Below, one piece after another: positions 1 through 9,968 of a stretch of 64,000 nt of DNA. The position numbers were made by a program, and so were the translations under genes. Numbering within the stretch: the first letter of the stretch is position 1; every line of letters begins with the position of its first letter. The DNA comes from Edaphochlamys debaryana (Eukaryota; Chlorophyta; Chlorophyceae; Chlamydomonadales), in the NCBI GenBank assembly GCA_016858145.1, contig JAEHOE010000029.1, forward strand, positions 964,665 through 1,028,664. Reading direction: 5' to 3'. The notes beneath the pieces are model-generated. The model was not told where the DNA came from and did no database searches. It saw only the letters and a program-made list of their open reading frames with translations.

Positions 1-681
1 TTCCAAAGGCTGGGGACCGTTGCCTAATCTGAGCCTCCTCAGCTGAGCAGCCAGGCCGGGCTGGATGCAGGGCAGCCAGTGGTAGTCCGTGAGGGTGAGG
101 TGCTGGAGGCGCGTCAGGGAGGAGAAGGCCGAGGAGGCCAGGGCCTCACCGTCGGGCCCGGAGTCCTCGTACCCCCAGTACAGGTCCTCAAGCGCCAGGG
201 TTTGCACCCCCGGCACGCGCTGCAGCAGCTCTGACAGGCTGGCCACGCTGGCATACACGCCGTCATCGCCCTTGACGATGAGGTCCGTCAAGCGCTGGAA
301 GGCCTCCGGCGGTGCGAGAGCAAACGGCCGGGGCAGGCAGCTGGCCACGCCCTCGCCAGTGTCCTCCAGCTCGAGCGTGAGCTTGCCCGCCCGCGGCCAC
401 CGCTGGTGCCAGCTGACGCACAGGGCCTCCATCCATGCAAGCGGCACGTTCTGACGAGCCAGGGTGTCCTCATCCAGGCACCAGGCGCGCAGGCAGACCG
501 CATCCGCATGCTCGTCGATTATGGCACGCAGCGAGCTGCAAGCCAGACGAGTCTGAGCTATCCAGATGTTTCCACATGTGCCAAGCTCGCGATAGATGGT
601 TGCGCGAGCGTGTGGAGGCAGGTTGAGGTTTAACATATCGTCTAGCGTGAAGCGCGCAGGCGCCGGCTGTTGTGCAGACAT
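1..681 (-). CDS. LRR (F-box-like family) protein, N-terminal part, cut by window edge
   Basis: The frame is open from an ATG at 681 to the left edge (227 codons) and starts MSAQQPAPARF. It shows an N-terminal helical segment resembling the volvocine 'F-box-like/LRR' proteins, then leucine-rich stretches such as LSELLQRVPGVQTLALEDLYW. The segment LTLTDYHWLPCIQPGLAAQL matches LTLHDWSWLPCIAAGLSARL of the neighbour at 1371-3927, so the two are tandem paralogues on the same strand. No intron is needed in the visible part. Proteins of this type are presumed substrate-binding or scaffold proteins. No canonical F-box is obvious and no function can be assigned. The C-terminus lies outside the window. 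Confidence 0.75.
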   Translation of the reverse strand, partial: MSAQQPAPARFTLDDMLNLNLPPHARATIYRELGTCGNIWIAQTRLACSSLRAIIDEHADAVCLRAWCLDEDTLARQNVPLAWMEALCVSWHQRWPRAGKLTLELEDTGEGVASCLPRPFALAPPEAFQRLTDLIVKGDDGVYASVASLSELLQRVPGVQTLALEDLYWGYEDSGPDGEALASSAFSSLTRLQHLTLTDYHWLPCIQPGLAAQLRRLRLGNGPQPLE

Positions 682-1370
682 AGTCACCGATCGAACAAGC
701 ACGTAAGTAGGGCATCACGCAGACTGTGCAGCTCCTGAGTTTGCGCGCGCTCGCATCGTGCCGTGCGTGCCCCACGGCGCCCTCAACCCCGCCGACCCCC
801 GCAACACCCGAGAGCCTCCTCGGCACCCTAGAAGTGTAAGGCAAGCCAGCCATGCTGAATCCGCACCAGTCACAAGCCTCCCCGGCCCCGGCCGACGCTA
901 ATGCAAAGCGACGCCCACACACCGCGGCACCCCCACCGGCACAGCGCGTCCTGACAGATTGTCCTGCAATCCTCTACACTCGACAGCACCTGGGTTTCCT
1001 ATCCAGACACGCAGCCGCGTCCATGCATGTGGGCACAACGCGGGCCAAGACCCTGGTCATGTACCCTATGTGGTCCTTCACCGCCCTTCGACCTCCCACG
1101 TCCCAGGGCCTGAACTTATGAACCCTCCTTCAAGGCTCAAGCGACATCAACAGGGTGAGCGGGTCCAAGCCCCAGCCCCCCATTGCCCCCACGTTCAGCT
1201 GCAACCGCCAGCGGCTGCTCCTGCTCCGCTCACCAAGTCTTGCACGAGGAGCCAAAGCAAGGAAGCGTGTGAAGCGTCGGGCTTCGGGCCTGTTCGGGGA
1301 GACTTGACCCGACCGCTCGGGACCTCGGGGGCTCTAAGGCTCACACAGCCGTAGTAGCACGCGCCTTGAG
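682..1370. other. Intergenic spacer between tandem LRR genes
   Basis: This 689-nt stretch holds the promoter side of the gene ending at 1 and the 3' flank of the gene ending at 1371. I see no ORF with family similarity, no RNA gene and no clear repeat. A TGTAA lies near 837 on the + strand, where no + gene accounts for it. Confidence 0.5.
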
Positions 1371-3927
1371 TTAGAGACGGTGCTCGTCCGGCAGCAGGAA
1401 CCGGACCCCATCAATGGTCTCCAGCAGCCACGCCAGCCGCTCGACTCCGCCCGCCTCGCTGGCCGGGCCGCCCGTCTCGTCGCCGTGCCACATGGCCTGC
1501 AGCACCTGCGATGGAGGGCAAGGAGGAGCAGGTGATGAGCCTGGCCGGATAACAGCAGATATCACCCAATGGCTGGAGAGATGGAGCAGTGAAGGGTGTA
1601 AGCCCAGCCGAGCCGGCGGGACGAGGTGCAGTGGTCGAGCGCGCATGGGGCAGAGTTGCGGACTAGGGGGGCCGGATCGGGGCGGGCGTCACACAGCGGG
1701 GCCTCACCCCACCTGGCCAACTATGTCGCTGAGCCGCGGCATTGTCTGGGGAACCTGCACCACCTCCAAAAGCGTTGAGCTGACCCCAGCGGTTCCTGTG
1801 GCCTTGTGCGACCCCACGCCTGCCGTTCGCGTGGCCGAGAAGAGTTGCTGTAGGTGCGCCCAGGCAGCGTGGGCAACGCCCCCCCTAGCAGCCTGCGGCC
1901 AGGTGGGACCAGGGGGCAGGGTTGGTTGGCTTGAAGCGTGCGGACACACGCCCCAGGACGCAACGTTCGGACAAGCTGTATCAGCGCCCCTTGCTGGTGC
2001 GCCCGTTCCGCACCTGTGCGTCGAGCTCCGCGGACGTAAGCGTTGGTGGCGCAAAGCTCGTGCATCGCAGGTACTCTGCGAGGGAGACCTTTACGCCGCC
2101 TGCAGCTGCGCTCACAGCTGGCAGCTCGATCCACCGCACCATCTCCGCCGCATCCTCGGCGATCGCGGCCGAGCTGCACGTGAGCAGCAGGGCGCCGGGG
2201 GAAGGCAGGCGGCGGAAGCTGCACACGGGCCTGCGCCAGCTGTCTGCGATCGGGTGAAATGGCGCCAGCTCCTCCGATACCGCCCGCACCCAGGGCCACA
2301 GGGCTGCCTCCGAGGATAGCAACTCTGGCAGCCGGGAGCCAGTGAGGAGCAGGGTGGACGACAGGTTTTGCCACTGCGTTGCCTCACGCCCCGGGTCTGC
2401 CGGAGTGGTCCGCATCCGCTGTACCACCCGCTCCAGAACGGCATGCGCCGCCTGTATCGGCGGAAGAAAGGGGCGGCCTCCACCTCGCCCGTTACCACTG
2501 CCACTGACCCCACCGCTGCCGCCGGCTCCAATGCCCTCCGCCCTCTGGGGCTGCCCGGTTCGCCAGGGGGTCGAGGAGAGATCCAAGCACACGGCCTCGT
2601 GGAGGCTATGCTTGTAGGACAGCGTTGCGGGCGTGCCCAGCAGCCTGGCTGCCTCCAGCACTGCCTCGTCGGGGCAGCCGCTCGCCGCGCTGATGCCGTA
2701 CAGCCGTACCTCACCGCAGCGGGCGAGCAGCTCTCGCGCGGCGGCACCGAACGGGGGCGTGCTGCTCTCCAGCGCCAGCCTGACGTCGAGCGCGAGGCGG
2801 GGCAGCCTCAGCCCCAGCATCCGGCTCCGCAGCAGGGCGTCGCTCAGGAGGCATACTTGGTGAGGGTGGAAAGCGACGCCCGCGCTGCTGCAGACCTCGC
2901 AGGAGAGGAGCTTGCCGTTCGCCAGCTCCAGGGAGATCTTGGCCGTGTCGCGCTGCAGCCGCTCGTGCAGGGACGCCTGCAGGCTGCACATCTCCACGGA
3001 GGGCTGCAGAGCGTCCAGCATGGTCACGAGGTCCGTGACCTGGAAGGCCATTCCTGCGCGCATGGTGAGCCGCTGCAGCGCCGTCAGCTGGGCGATGGAG
3101 GGCGCGACGCAGGTGAGGGGCAGGTGGGCGTGGTTGGAGCCCCCGATGGTAAGGGTCTTGAGGCGAGCGCTTAGGCCAGCAGCGATGCAGGGCAGCCAGC
3201 TCCAGTCGTGGAGCGTGAGGCTGGTGAGGTGTGCGGCGGACGCCAGAGCGGACGACACCAGGACTTGCTCTTGGGGGCTGAATGTCGACAGTCCTGAGGT
3301 AGCGGGTCCTCGCGCCATCGTGCCCATGACCTCCAGGTTGCGAAGGCTGGGGAGGTTGCACAGCAGGCCCTGTAGGACGGTCCCTGGAAAGTTGACGGAG
3401 GGGAGGCCGCCAGCGTAGACGCGGTGGTCCTGGTACACCACCGCCAGGTCCGCGACGCGGCGGCATGCGTCCGGGGATGCGCCAGCGAAGGGTTGCAGAC
3501 TGAGGCCCGGGCATGGCCCTGGCTGGCCATAGTATCTGGCCATCGGTTCTCGGTTCTGGGACCTCGACAGGGGAGTACCGCGGTCCAGGGCGCTGAAGTC
3601 CGGCAGCGCCGAGGTCGATTCACCGACATGCGAGACGTCGAGAGTAACTTTGTTGCAGAGAGGCCACCGCTGCAGCCAGCGACCATCTTTGAGGCCATCG
3701 GGCATCGCTCGGCCAAGGCGGAGGCGGAGCTCGGCGACATTGGCGTCGACGAAGGCCCTCATTGACCCAGAGGCCAGACGTGCATTCGCAAGGCCTCCCG
3801 CGCTGATCCCGCTGAGCAGCAGCGCCTGGGCATCTGCCGCGAGGTTGGTCCGAAGCACGTGTGCGAGAGTGGTGCTAGCATCCTCAGACTCAGAGCTTTC
3901 CTCTGCTGCTGCCGCGGCAGCCATCAT
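1371..3927 (-). CDS. LRR (F-box-like family) protein, complete, 3 exons
   Basis: Exons are 2014-3927, 1713-1847 and 1371-1505, all joined in phase 0, giving about 727 aa. The start is placed at the second-codon cluster MMAAAAAAEESSESED because it aligns with the start of the paralogue at 681; upstream in-frame codons look untranslated. An N-terminal helical region (residues 10-60) is followed by about 10 irregular leucine-rich repeats (residues 60-420). A C-terminal module has LLLTGSRLPELL and GALLLTCSSAAIAEDAAEMV, followed by a last exon with VLQAMWHGDETGG and WLLETIDGVRFLL. The module and last exon recur in the CCCH gene (4701-6333) and in the + strand gene at 7665-8659. The exon 2 acceptor is the least certain junction. 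No enzymatic motif is visible, and function is unknown. Confidence 0.75.
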
Positions 3928-4700
3928 AACCCACGTGTAAGGCAATAGGCTATGTGTATTCCAGGGAAAGTCGCGTGTCGAAGGCTGCGAGACAGTCGGT
4001 GACAGCTGCGCGTACGGCAAGGTCCGGCAGCCAAGACGTCGCAGCCCTGCGACAGCGGAGTGGAGGGGCGTAGGTGCGGACAGGGCAGAGGGCAGGGCAG
4101 AGGCTTGAGGCTGTCAAACGTCGTAGTCCTTCGTCAGCGAGTGGCACTGTGCAGCACCGAATCCGTGTGAGGGCGGGTCTAGCGGTGCTGCTCGTGCACT
4201 ACACGGGCCCATTGCTTCCCCCCACCCGCGTCTCTCTGGCACGCGTGTAGCATGTATCCTAAGCCCAGACAGCTCTAGCTACTCCGGCCATGCCATATCT
4301 CCCACCGCACCCTCGCAACACAGTGCGCACGTAAGGCAGGTCCGCTCAGTACCCGGGTTCTACTAAGGCCAACCACCGCCCCGATGCCCGCCCGCGCCGG
4401 ATGCCCGGGTACCATTGAAGACCAACAAAAAAGACTCATGAGTAACAAACAACGGATGTACCAACAAGCTGCCTCAAAGCTTCGCTCGCCGGAGTCTCAC
4501 CGGGCGGGGCTATCCGGGTCTTTCGCCCAAGCTATGCCCCTCGCACCGCCACAGGGCTGCTATGCGGCAAGAACTCATGGGCTTGGCCCTACGCCACTCA
4601 ATCCACCCCGGCGCCAGGCTCCTCACGCCTGCCCAGGCAAGGTACACGCTCGCACGGCCACAGCGCCGCTGCGCGCCATCGCCAGAAGACGGGGCCAGCC
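3928..4700. other. Intergenic spacer
   Basis: This is the upstream region of the LRR gene that starts at 3927 and the 3' flank of the CCCH gene that ends at 4701. Scattered short open frames lack family similarity. I see no RNA gene or repeat here. Confidence 0.45.
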
Positions 4701-6333
4701 CTAAGCCAGTTCAACCCACGCCAACATCAGGCTCCTCACGCCCTCTATCGTCTCCAGCAGCCACGCCCTCGTGGAGCCCAGCAGGGGGACCTCGTGGAGC
4801 CCAGCAGGGGGACCGTGGCAGCGCGTGGAGCCCAGCAGGGGGACCTCGGACACCTCGGAGGCGGCCTCTACACGCAGCTCCTGGGGGGCAGGTAGGGGGT
4901 CCAGGGGTTCCTTCGATGCGGTGTGCATGCGTGGTTACGCCAATGTGTATGTGGCGGCCGAGGCCGTACACCCGTACCTGGAGTACGGCCTCGAGGCGCT
5001 GTACCACCGCCGCCAGCTGTGCGGCGGCCGGCACCAGCAGGACGACGCTGCTGCGGCACTCGTCGGGGGTCGATGCAGCGCCCAGCTTGGGCGGCAGCGC
5101 CTGCAGGCCCTGGCCAAAGCGCTCCCTGTTGCGGGTTGCAGGCATACATAGCAAGCAAGGAAGGCCCGCCGCACAGAGTGAGCATGAGGTCAAGCAGCGC
5201 TAGCAAGGCCATGGGCTGCCGGCAAGGCCCGGCGGCGGGTCTCAGGCAGGGGTTCCGGCCAGTACCAGCTCTGCACCTGCAGGGGTTCCTGGCTGGGCTC
5301 TGACTCGTTATGCGCCGTCGCCGCGGCACCTCACCTCAGCAGCGCCAGCATGGCGGGGCCGACCATCTCCTCGTGCTTCACGCCCGCGATGGTTCGCGGA
5401 GACGGCGTAGGATTGGCGTGCGGCACCTGGAGCTGTTGGGGAGAGCTGTCGATGGCGCGCCCGTCGGGCTGCGCGTACCAGCAGTCGAGGCGACTGCAAT
5501 TCCAGCCGAAGCGACATGCCGCAGTATTCGATGTGTTTGTGACCTGCGAAGGAATAGAGCGATAGGGTTTTTGCCGCTCGAGGCGCGATGCAGGCCGCGA
5601 AGATTCGCTCGCGCACCGTTGTGGTTGTCTCGCCATGTCCTTCCGGATGCGCAAATTTGCAGTCCGCTCGGCGACAAAGCTGCCCGTATCGGCACACCGC
5701 AGGCGCACGCGTGGCAACTGACCCGTGACGCCCGAGGGATGTGTGGAACAGTGGTGGTCTAGCGTCCAAACGTCAGCATCCTCATGTTGAAGCTAGTATG
5801 GCCGGAACTGCGCAAAGACCGATGCATGGACAACTCCGAGGTCGTACGAGTCCCCACCTGCCTCCTTCCTTCCCTGCCCACAAGCCGCTCGCCGTTGAGC
5901 TGCTGCGCCGTACCCAGCACGTGCCGCAGCGAGCGCCAGTACTTGTCCTGCTGGCTGAGCATCAAGTGCTTGAGCAGGTACACGCCTGGGGGCGGAGCCA
6001 GGGAAGAAGGGGATAGGAGGGGACAAGCGGAAAGCAGAGCAGGCGTGGGTGAAGGGAAGGGGGCGTTCCTACCGCTTGCCTGGCCCTCTGTTTGCCGCGC
6101 CTAAGACTCAAGCTGTTTGAGAGTGGACAAACGTAGATGGAGGGAAGAGGGCGGTTACTGCGCCACGCCTAGGACTCGAGCTGTTTCACAACGCTAGCTT
6201 GGGCGTGCGAGTCGAAGACCCCAGCCGAGGACCCTGGGTCATCTGCGCACCTACCTGCGTAGTATCGGCACCTCAGGTCCTCGCAGGCCAGTTGGGCGCG
6301 GACCACGTGGGACAGGGAGTAGCGCGCAAAGGC
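4701..6333 (-). CDS. Tandem CCCH (Nab2-like) zinc-finger protein with LRR-family C-terminal module; 5' end unresolved
   Basis: Reliable 3' exons: finger 1 exon ending at 5617, 5335-5543, 4978-5125 and 4701-4880, all in phase with a TAG stop at 4701-4703. Finger 1 is CRYGQLCRRADCKFAH (C-x5-C-x4-C-x3-H). Finger 2 is CRFGWNCSRLDCWYAQ, where Gln replaces the final His. After the fingers comes ERFGQGLQALPPK, a hydrophobic segment SSVVLLVPAAAQLAAVV, and a last exon with an EVPLLGST peptide repeated and AWLLETIEGVRSL, like the LRR gene next door. Two upstream exons, 6255-6333 and 5882-5985, join in phase and encode YYAGVYLLKHLMLSQQDKYW, a family I do not recognise. They may be the 5' part of the same gene, but the junction from 5882 to finger 1 did not close cleanly. 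Nab2-type fingers usually bind poly(A) RNA; that role is inference. Confidence 0.6.
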
Positions 6334-7037
6334 CTGGGGGGGGGAAGGGAGGGGGTGGTGGCAGTGGGAGGACACGAGGGTGGGTGTCGGCCAAATGGCG
6401 AACACAGACCACTGGTCAGCGGCCATCGCCCAACCCCCAACCCCATGCCGCCCCCTCTATGGACCAGGGAGCCCCGCGCAACAGTCAGCAGCCCTGTGAC
6501 CCCCCTCGCCTTCTCTGTCCCCACCCCCACCCCGCCCGTCCCTGTAGACCCTCCCCGAAACCCCATTGCGCCCTCACCTCGCCAAGGAAGCAGCCGCACC
6601 TTCGCCCCCGCCCCCGCCTTCAGACCCCCTTCCGGCATATGACCGTGGAGACCCCAAGGACCGTGGAGACCCCAAGGACGCGACCAGGCCTGCAGATGAT
6701 TCCTAGAGGCGGTGTGGGCTGGGCCCGACCTGCTCCAGCCCCGCAAGTGAACGCCGCAGGGACAGGGACCACAAGGACGCCACGGGAGGGGCACAAGAGG
6801 ACACCACGGCCGCACACGTTGCTCCTATCGATGGATCGGGTGCGAAGCAAAATGTCTCGTGTGTGTGGCTTGAGCTGCATGCAAAGGCCTGCGGCTGCGC
6901 CTGCCGGGGGAAATCAGCACTGATGTAGGGTTTTGGGCGACTAAGGTGCCGCCTTATTTTGAACTTCACAAAACTTGTGTTCCCGCCAGCGTCCACTTGC
7001 ACAAGCTCAACGGAGCACACGGACATAGACGGGGTGT
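6334..7037. other. No resolved gene; possible 5' exons of the CCCH locus
   Basis: C-rich sequence with a direct repeat of GGACCGTGGAGACCCCAA near 6643-6677. No exon with recognisable similarity could be placed, although 5' exons of the minus-strand CCCH gene may lie here. Confidence 0.35.
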
Positions 7038-7652
7038 GTGGCGGAGCCGCGAAGGCAGCCTCCTCAGTCCGCCTCTGATGGACCGGGATGGCGCCCCGCC
7101 CATTATGCAACGCGGCTACACTGCAATAGCCTTTTCGCCTTCGGCAAGCGTCCACACACCAAACCACGTAGCCGCACACCAAACCAGCCGCAGCGCGTAC
7201 CAGCGCTCGCGGTGGGAGAAACGGCCCACTTGCGGTGTCAAATGCGCTGTGTCCCTCAACGCAGCGCTGCACCCACACGGCTCCGGCACCTAGCGCCGGC
7301 CGCGTTCAAGAATGGCAGCAAGCTTCCCGCGAGAGGCCAGCTACCCGCGGAAGGCAAGCTTTCCACGGGAACCTCGTCACCCGCGGCGGGCACGCGCTCG
7401 CTGGAGGACATTTATGCCAAAGTCGAAGCGCAAGGGCTGGAAATCGTGGAGCTGAGAGGACGCGTCAAGAACCTGGGAGGACGGGTCAAGAAGCTGGGAG
7501 GACAGGTCAAGAACCTTCAGCCCGCGGGCGACCGGGTGCTGCTCGACGTCGCCGCGCAGGCAAGCAAACGCGGGAACGCGGAATGCACAAATGGCGCCCC
7601 ACAGAAGGGCTTTTCGAGCTCCCGCGGGGATTACGCCGACACGCGCCTTTGA
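7038..7652 (+). CDS. Possible coiled-coil exon or short ORF
   Basis: The open frame ends in a TGA at 7650. Its last third encodes SLEDIYAKVEAQGLEIVEL followed by an eight-residue tandem repeat (RVKNLGG, RVKKLGG, QVKNLQP) at about 7458-7520, predicting a short coiled coil. It is in the same frame as the gene starting at 7665. An in-phase donor (GTCAAG after GGACAG near 7505) and an acceptor (CCCCCAG at 7655-7661) would splice out the TGA and fuse the two. The first two thirds have no family similarity and may be non-coding. Confidence 0.35.
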   Translation: MAEPRRQPPQSASDGPGWRPAHYATRLHCNSLFAFGKRPHTKPRSRTPNQPQRVPALAVGETAHLRCQMRCVPQRSAAPTRLRHLAPAAFKNGSKLPARGQLPAEGKLSTGTSSPAAGTRSLEDIYAKVEAQGLEIVELRGRVKNLGGRVKKLGGQVKNLQPAGDRVLLDVAAQASKRGNAECTNGAPQKGFSSSRGDYADTRL

Positions 7653-7664
7653 CGCCCCCAGCGG

Positions 7665-8659
7665 ATGGCCTCTTTTCATAAGGCACCAGTGCGCCCGCTC
7701 TGGGTCACGGAGGCCGTCGAACGCATGCGGGCAGCCGCGGGCGCCGGCGGTGGTTCCGCGCTGCTCCTGACCGGGCCGGGCCTCCGCATGCTGCTTCCCG
7801 TGGACACAGCCCTCGAGGCATGGCTCGCCCGCCTCAAGAAAACCGCATCGAAGGCACAGCCCTGCTGCCTGCACGGCGCCTACGCCCTGCCCGAGGCCAA
7901 CCTGCTGGTGCTGGACTGCAGCCGCAAGGGTGTAGACGCCGTGGCTGATGCGGCCCAAGCGATGGTGGCTGGGGGCGGGGACGGGGACGGCGACACGGGC
8001 GGCGCCGCGCCACCGCTGCTCAGTGCCGCGGCCACTAGCCTCTCAATGAAAGACGCGCTCACCTCGGTAAGCAAAGGGTTGCGGCTGGCAGAGATGCATG
8101 GCTGGAACGAGTTGTGGTTGCTGCGGGGCTGGCTGGGGCGGGGCTTGGCAGCGGTCCCACTTGCTTGGCACGCAGCGGGCAAGCTGCAGCGGTCCCCATG
8201 CTGCGTCTTTGCCTTAGCCATCATGCGCTGTTGGCTGCTGCTGTGGTGGCTGCGTCCGCCTCGACACGGCCCAGCAGTCCCGCACTGCGCATCTGCCCAA
8301 GCGCGGGCGTCACGTCACGTGTCAGCCCCGCGGCAGCAGGCCAAGGCCCGGTGTGTCTCGGTCCCGGGCTCTGCAAAGACTGACACGGCGGTCTTTGCCC
8401 CCTTGCTTTCCGCCCCGTGATTGTGCAGGTCATGCAGGAGCTGTGGGACGGCAAGTCGGGTCTACGCGTGGCGGCAGCGGCGGGTGGCGGGTCCGGTGGA
8501 CTCAGCGGAAGCTTGGGCGGCAGCGCTGGCGGCGAGGAGCCAACGGAGAGCGAGGCGGAGGGATCCGGGCAGGCGGGGCAGGGCGAGATGAGGCGACTGC
8601 GAGGGCTGCTGAGGCTGCTGGGGAATCTTGAGGGGCTGCCCGAGTGGATCCAGCTGTGA
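7665..8659 (+). CDS. Small protein with the LRR-family C-terminal module, 2 exons
   Basis: Exons 7665-8066 and 8429-8659 join in phase 0 and give about 210 aa from ATG 7665. SALLLTGPGLRMLL and ANLLVLDCSRKGVDAVADAA align with LLLTGSRLPELL and ALLLTCSSAAIAEDAA of the LRR protein on the opposite strand. The last exon starts VMQELWDGKSG, like VLQAMWHGDETGG there, and ends LLRLLGNLEGLPEWIQL. A Gly-Ser-rich low-complexity stretch sits between. No leucine-rich repeats remain, so this is either a truncated, inverted paralogue or the 3' part of a gene whose 5' exon is the coiled coil at 7038-7652. Function unknown. Confidence 0.6.
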
Positions 8660-9968
8660 CGGCCTGTGTGCATGGGAAGGGAGCCTTGGTGCCGCTACTA
8701 TGGCCCGCGGATGTGGATGGGCCGAGAGCTAGGAGCACGCTCGGCCACCCATCTTGGGCAGTAGCAGGAGGGGAGGCTACTTGCGCGCGGTTGATCGTAT
8801 TGCCACACTCCGACGGCCATGGCGCGCCCGACATTGAGCGTACCGTGGCAGCGGGTTAGACACAAATGCTGGAGGGCAAGGGTTGATCACGGTAGTTGGT
8901 CTCATGAGCAGAGTTTCGTGCATGCGGTCGGTCCGCGCGGTTGCGGATTGCGAGCAGATCTTAGGCAGATACGGGAAGTGCTTTCTGCGGTGTCGACAAG
9001 GCGTCCAGACCAGGGCACGGTAATGTACGAGCGCTGCTCGTGAGTATCACAGGGCTTGGTCCCTGCTTCCGGGGGTGCACGTGGGATGTGGGGGCGCGCA
9101 TGGCAGTGGTTTGAGCTCATGCCTTGGCGACAAGGTCTGGTTGGTGGACATGAGGTCCTGTTAGGACAATTTAGAGGGCATGGACGGGCGGATGCTGGAC
9201 GGTATGGCACTGGGTCTCGTGATGCACTAATTGGCGTGATTCAAGGCTCGTCTTCAATCCTCGCTCCGTACAGCAGATTCGAATCGCCATGCATGGCCTG
9301 TCCAGCTACCACCAGCTGATGCAGCTCCTAACCCTTGCAGACAGCGGAAGAGCGTGTCCTGTCCAGTAAGCGCATCACATCTGAGTCAAAGGTAACAGGT
9401 TTCCTCCACATCCGGGCCCGCTGCACATCCGTTTACCCCATTAGCAATCAAACGTGCTTCATTTGCTTTGCTTGCGTAAGTGCATATTCACGAGGCACAC
9501 GACATGTACGACTGGAATGAACTGAAGGCTGGCATGGTCACGGGCACCAGGCGGGAACCTGGCGGGAACTACTCAATTGGCCCTGCCCGTCTGGACCCCA
9601 GCACACCCCACCACGCACGGTACGGGGCGGTCTTATAAGTGCATCTCAATCACAGATAGATACTTGAGCCAATAAAGGCTAGTAACATATACTCTTGAAG
9701 ATCAATCTTCGTTGTGGATAGGTCAAAGTCTAAGGCGTGCGTGATGCTTGGTCATTGGCCATTCGTCCGCATCTGCATTCTCCCTACCTCCATCTGACTG
9801 GATTCCGTCGGTCCTGGGTTTGTTCTTCCCCGTCCATTCCCCTGGCGCCACAGTCTACCGTACTCGCCCCTGGCCGCCGGCAGGTGTCCACATGCATGAA
9901 TGGCCCAATACACGCCGACGGACCCCCTGTCATGGGCGTTTATGGTCGGGCCATCACGTGTTCTTCGA
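8660..9968. other. Intergenic spacer, lower GC
   Basis: Between the + gene ending at 8659 and the minus gene ending at 9969. Sequence near 9640-9720 is clearly less GC-rich than the surroundings. No ORF, RNA gene or TGTAA-type signal in the expected orientation is convincing. Confidence 0.45.
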
